Origin: JAVBMP01 sp031552315
GTDB taxonomy: Bacteria; Desulfobacterota; Desulfovibrionia; Desulfovibrionales; Desulfovibrionaceae
Length of the DNA: 5,593 nt
Direction: 5' to 3'
Assembly (NCBI GenBank): GCA_031552315.1
Contig: JAVBMP010000158.1
Span: 1 to 5,593 of the forward strand
Position numbers and translations under genes: made by a program. Shown here one piece after another: positions 5,191 to 5,593 of the stretch (position 1 is the stretch's first letter; every line of letters starts with the position of its first letter). The notes beneath the pieces were generated by a model. The model was not told the origin of the DNA, did not search any database, and was given only the letters and a program-made list of their open reading frames with translations.

Positions 5191-5339
5191 AGGCAGTGTC
5201 GTCACGAGCGTGAATTTTGTTCTCTGACAAGGAAAAAAGCCTTTTTATGGAGGGAATGTACTCTTGCGGTACTTGACCGGAATAAAAAGGTTTTCTGACG
5301 CAGGCAAAGGGCAAAAGGCACCTCGTGACGACACAGCCT
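5191..5339. mobile_element. 149-bp MITE-like imperfect palindrome with 18-bp terminal inverted repeats
   Basis: The ends are AGGCAGTGTCGTCACGAG (5191-5208) and, reversed, AGGCTGTGTCGTCACGAG (5339-5322): 17 of 18 identical. The symmetry extends inward with interruptions (GTG-xx-TTTTG in both arms) to a shared CCTTTTTAT, at 5240-5248 on plus and 5290-5282 on minus. That makes two 58-nt half-arms around a 33-nt centre. There is no ORF of note. The right end coincides with the stop codon of the sulfatase-like gene (5338-5340). No clear target-site duplication is seen. It may be a non-autonomous transposable element or a structured repeat; copy B of the dispersed segment (5217-5263) lies inside. 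Confidence 0.6.
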
Positions 5340-5593
5340 ACTTTTTGCAGCAGGCCGGGCGGGGGTCTTCCATAAGCTGGTAAACCACGGCGCCTTCAGC
5401 GTCTTTGGGTATGGGCCAGCCGGTAAGGTGGCAGAAGGTGGGCACCAAATCTACCAGGTTGCAGCGGCGCTGCATGTTGAAGCCCTTTTTGATGCCTATT
5501 TCCGGGCCATAGTACACGCACAGGGTGCGCAAGTCGCCTATGCCGTAGCCGGACGTGGGCAGAATGGGGCCGTGCTGCATGGAATATTCCGGC
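5338..5593 (-). CDS. Sulfatase/alkaline-phosphatase-superfamily hydrolase, C-terminal 84 aa (start outside window)
   Basis: The frame is open from the window edge to TAG at 5340-5338. The visible protein has QHGPILPTSGYGIGDLRTLCVYYGPEIGIKKGF, the usual sulfatase-fold pattern of a HG loop followed by the strand leading to a 'GPGIKKG'-like turn. Then come NLVDLVPTFCHLTGWPIPKDAEGAVVYQLM, the typical C-terminal 'DLVPTI...LTGWPVP-DAEG' segment. The His in QHG is probably a late metal ligand. The catalytic Ser/Cys/Thr and other metal ligands are outside the window, so sulfatase, phosphatase, phosphodiesterase and phosphoglycerate-mutase-like activities cannot be separated. The tail ends in CCKK. 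The stop codon lies at the edge of the palindromic element at 5191-5339, raising the question of whether the last codons were changed by an insertion. Confidence 0.75.
   Translation of the reverse strand, partial: PEYSMQHGPILPTSGYGIGDLRTLCVYYGPEIGIKKGFNMQRRCNLVDLVPTFCHLTGWPIPKDAEGAVVYQLMEDPRPACCKK

Overview
The window reads as part of a chromosome from an anaerobic, probably sulfate-reducing member of the Desulfovibrionaceae. The main clue is the first 1,029 bases. Read on the minus strand, they encode the N-terminal 343 residues of a molybdenum aldehyde oxidoreductase that closely resembles, from memory, Desulfovibrio gigas Mop. An iron-containing alcohol dehydrogenase lies next to it. No database search was possible, so the lineage is an inference.

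Layout: (1) 1-1029, minus: mop-like aldehyde oxidoreductase, cut by the window edge. (2) 1030-1753: a 724-bp gap holding a 5'-UTR hairpin, a -10 box, a 5 x 13-bp tandem repeat, a 14-bp palindrome and the hairpin that follows the next gene. (3) 1754-2911, minus: iron-dependent alcohol dehydrogenase. (4) 2912-3530: a 619-bp divergent gap with an 18-bp perfect inverted repeat and a phased 22-bp direct repeat. (5) 3531-4124, plus: histidine-phosphatase (phosphoglycerate mutase-like) protein with an altered RHG motif. (6) 4286-4903, minus: an unrecognised AT-rich 205-aa protein. (7) 4904-5337: a 434-bp gap with overlapping divergent promoters, a possible small RNA ending in a very strong terminator, a GC-rich palindromic repeat and a 149-bp MITE-like imperfect palindrome. 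(8) 5338-5593, minus: C-terminus of a sulfatase/alkaline-phosphatase-superfamily enzyme.

The two left-hand enzymes form a plausible pathway: primary alcohol to aldehyde (NAD- and metal-dependent dehydrogenase), then aldehyde to carboxylic acid (Mo/Fe-S oxidoreductase). They share a strand but lie 724 bp apart with a terminator-like hairpin between them, so separate transcription is likely. The genes on the right share no evident pathway.

No previously undescribed multi-gene system can be demonstrated. The most unusual material is in the gaps: two tandem arrays (13 bp and 22 bp), a near-perfect divergent inverted repeat, a candidate small RNA from a bidirectional promoter, and a compact palindromic element whose internal segment recurs beside the atypical AT-rich gene.
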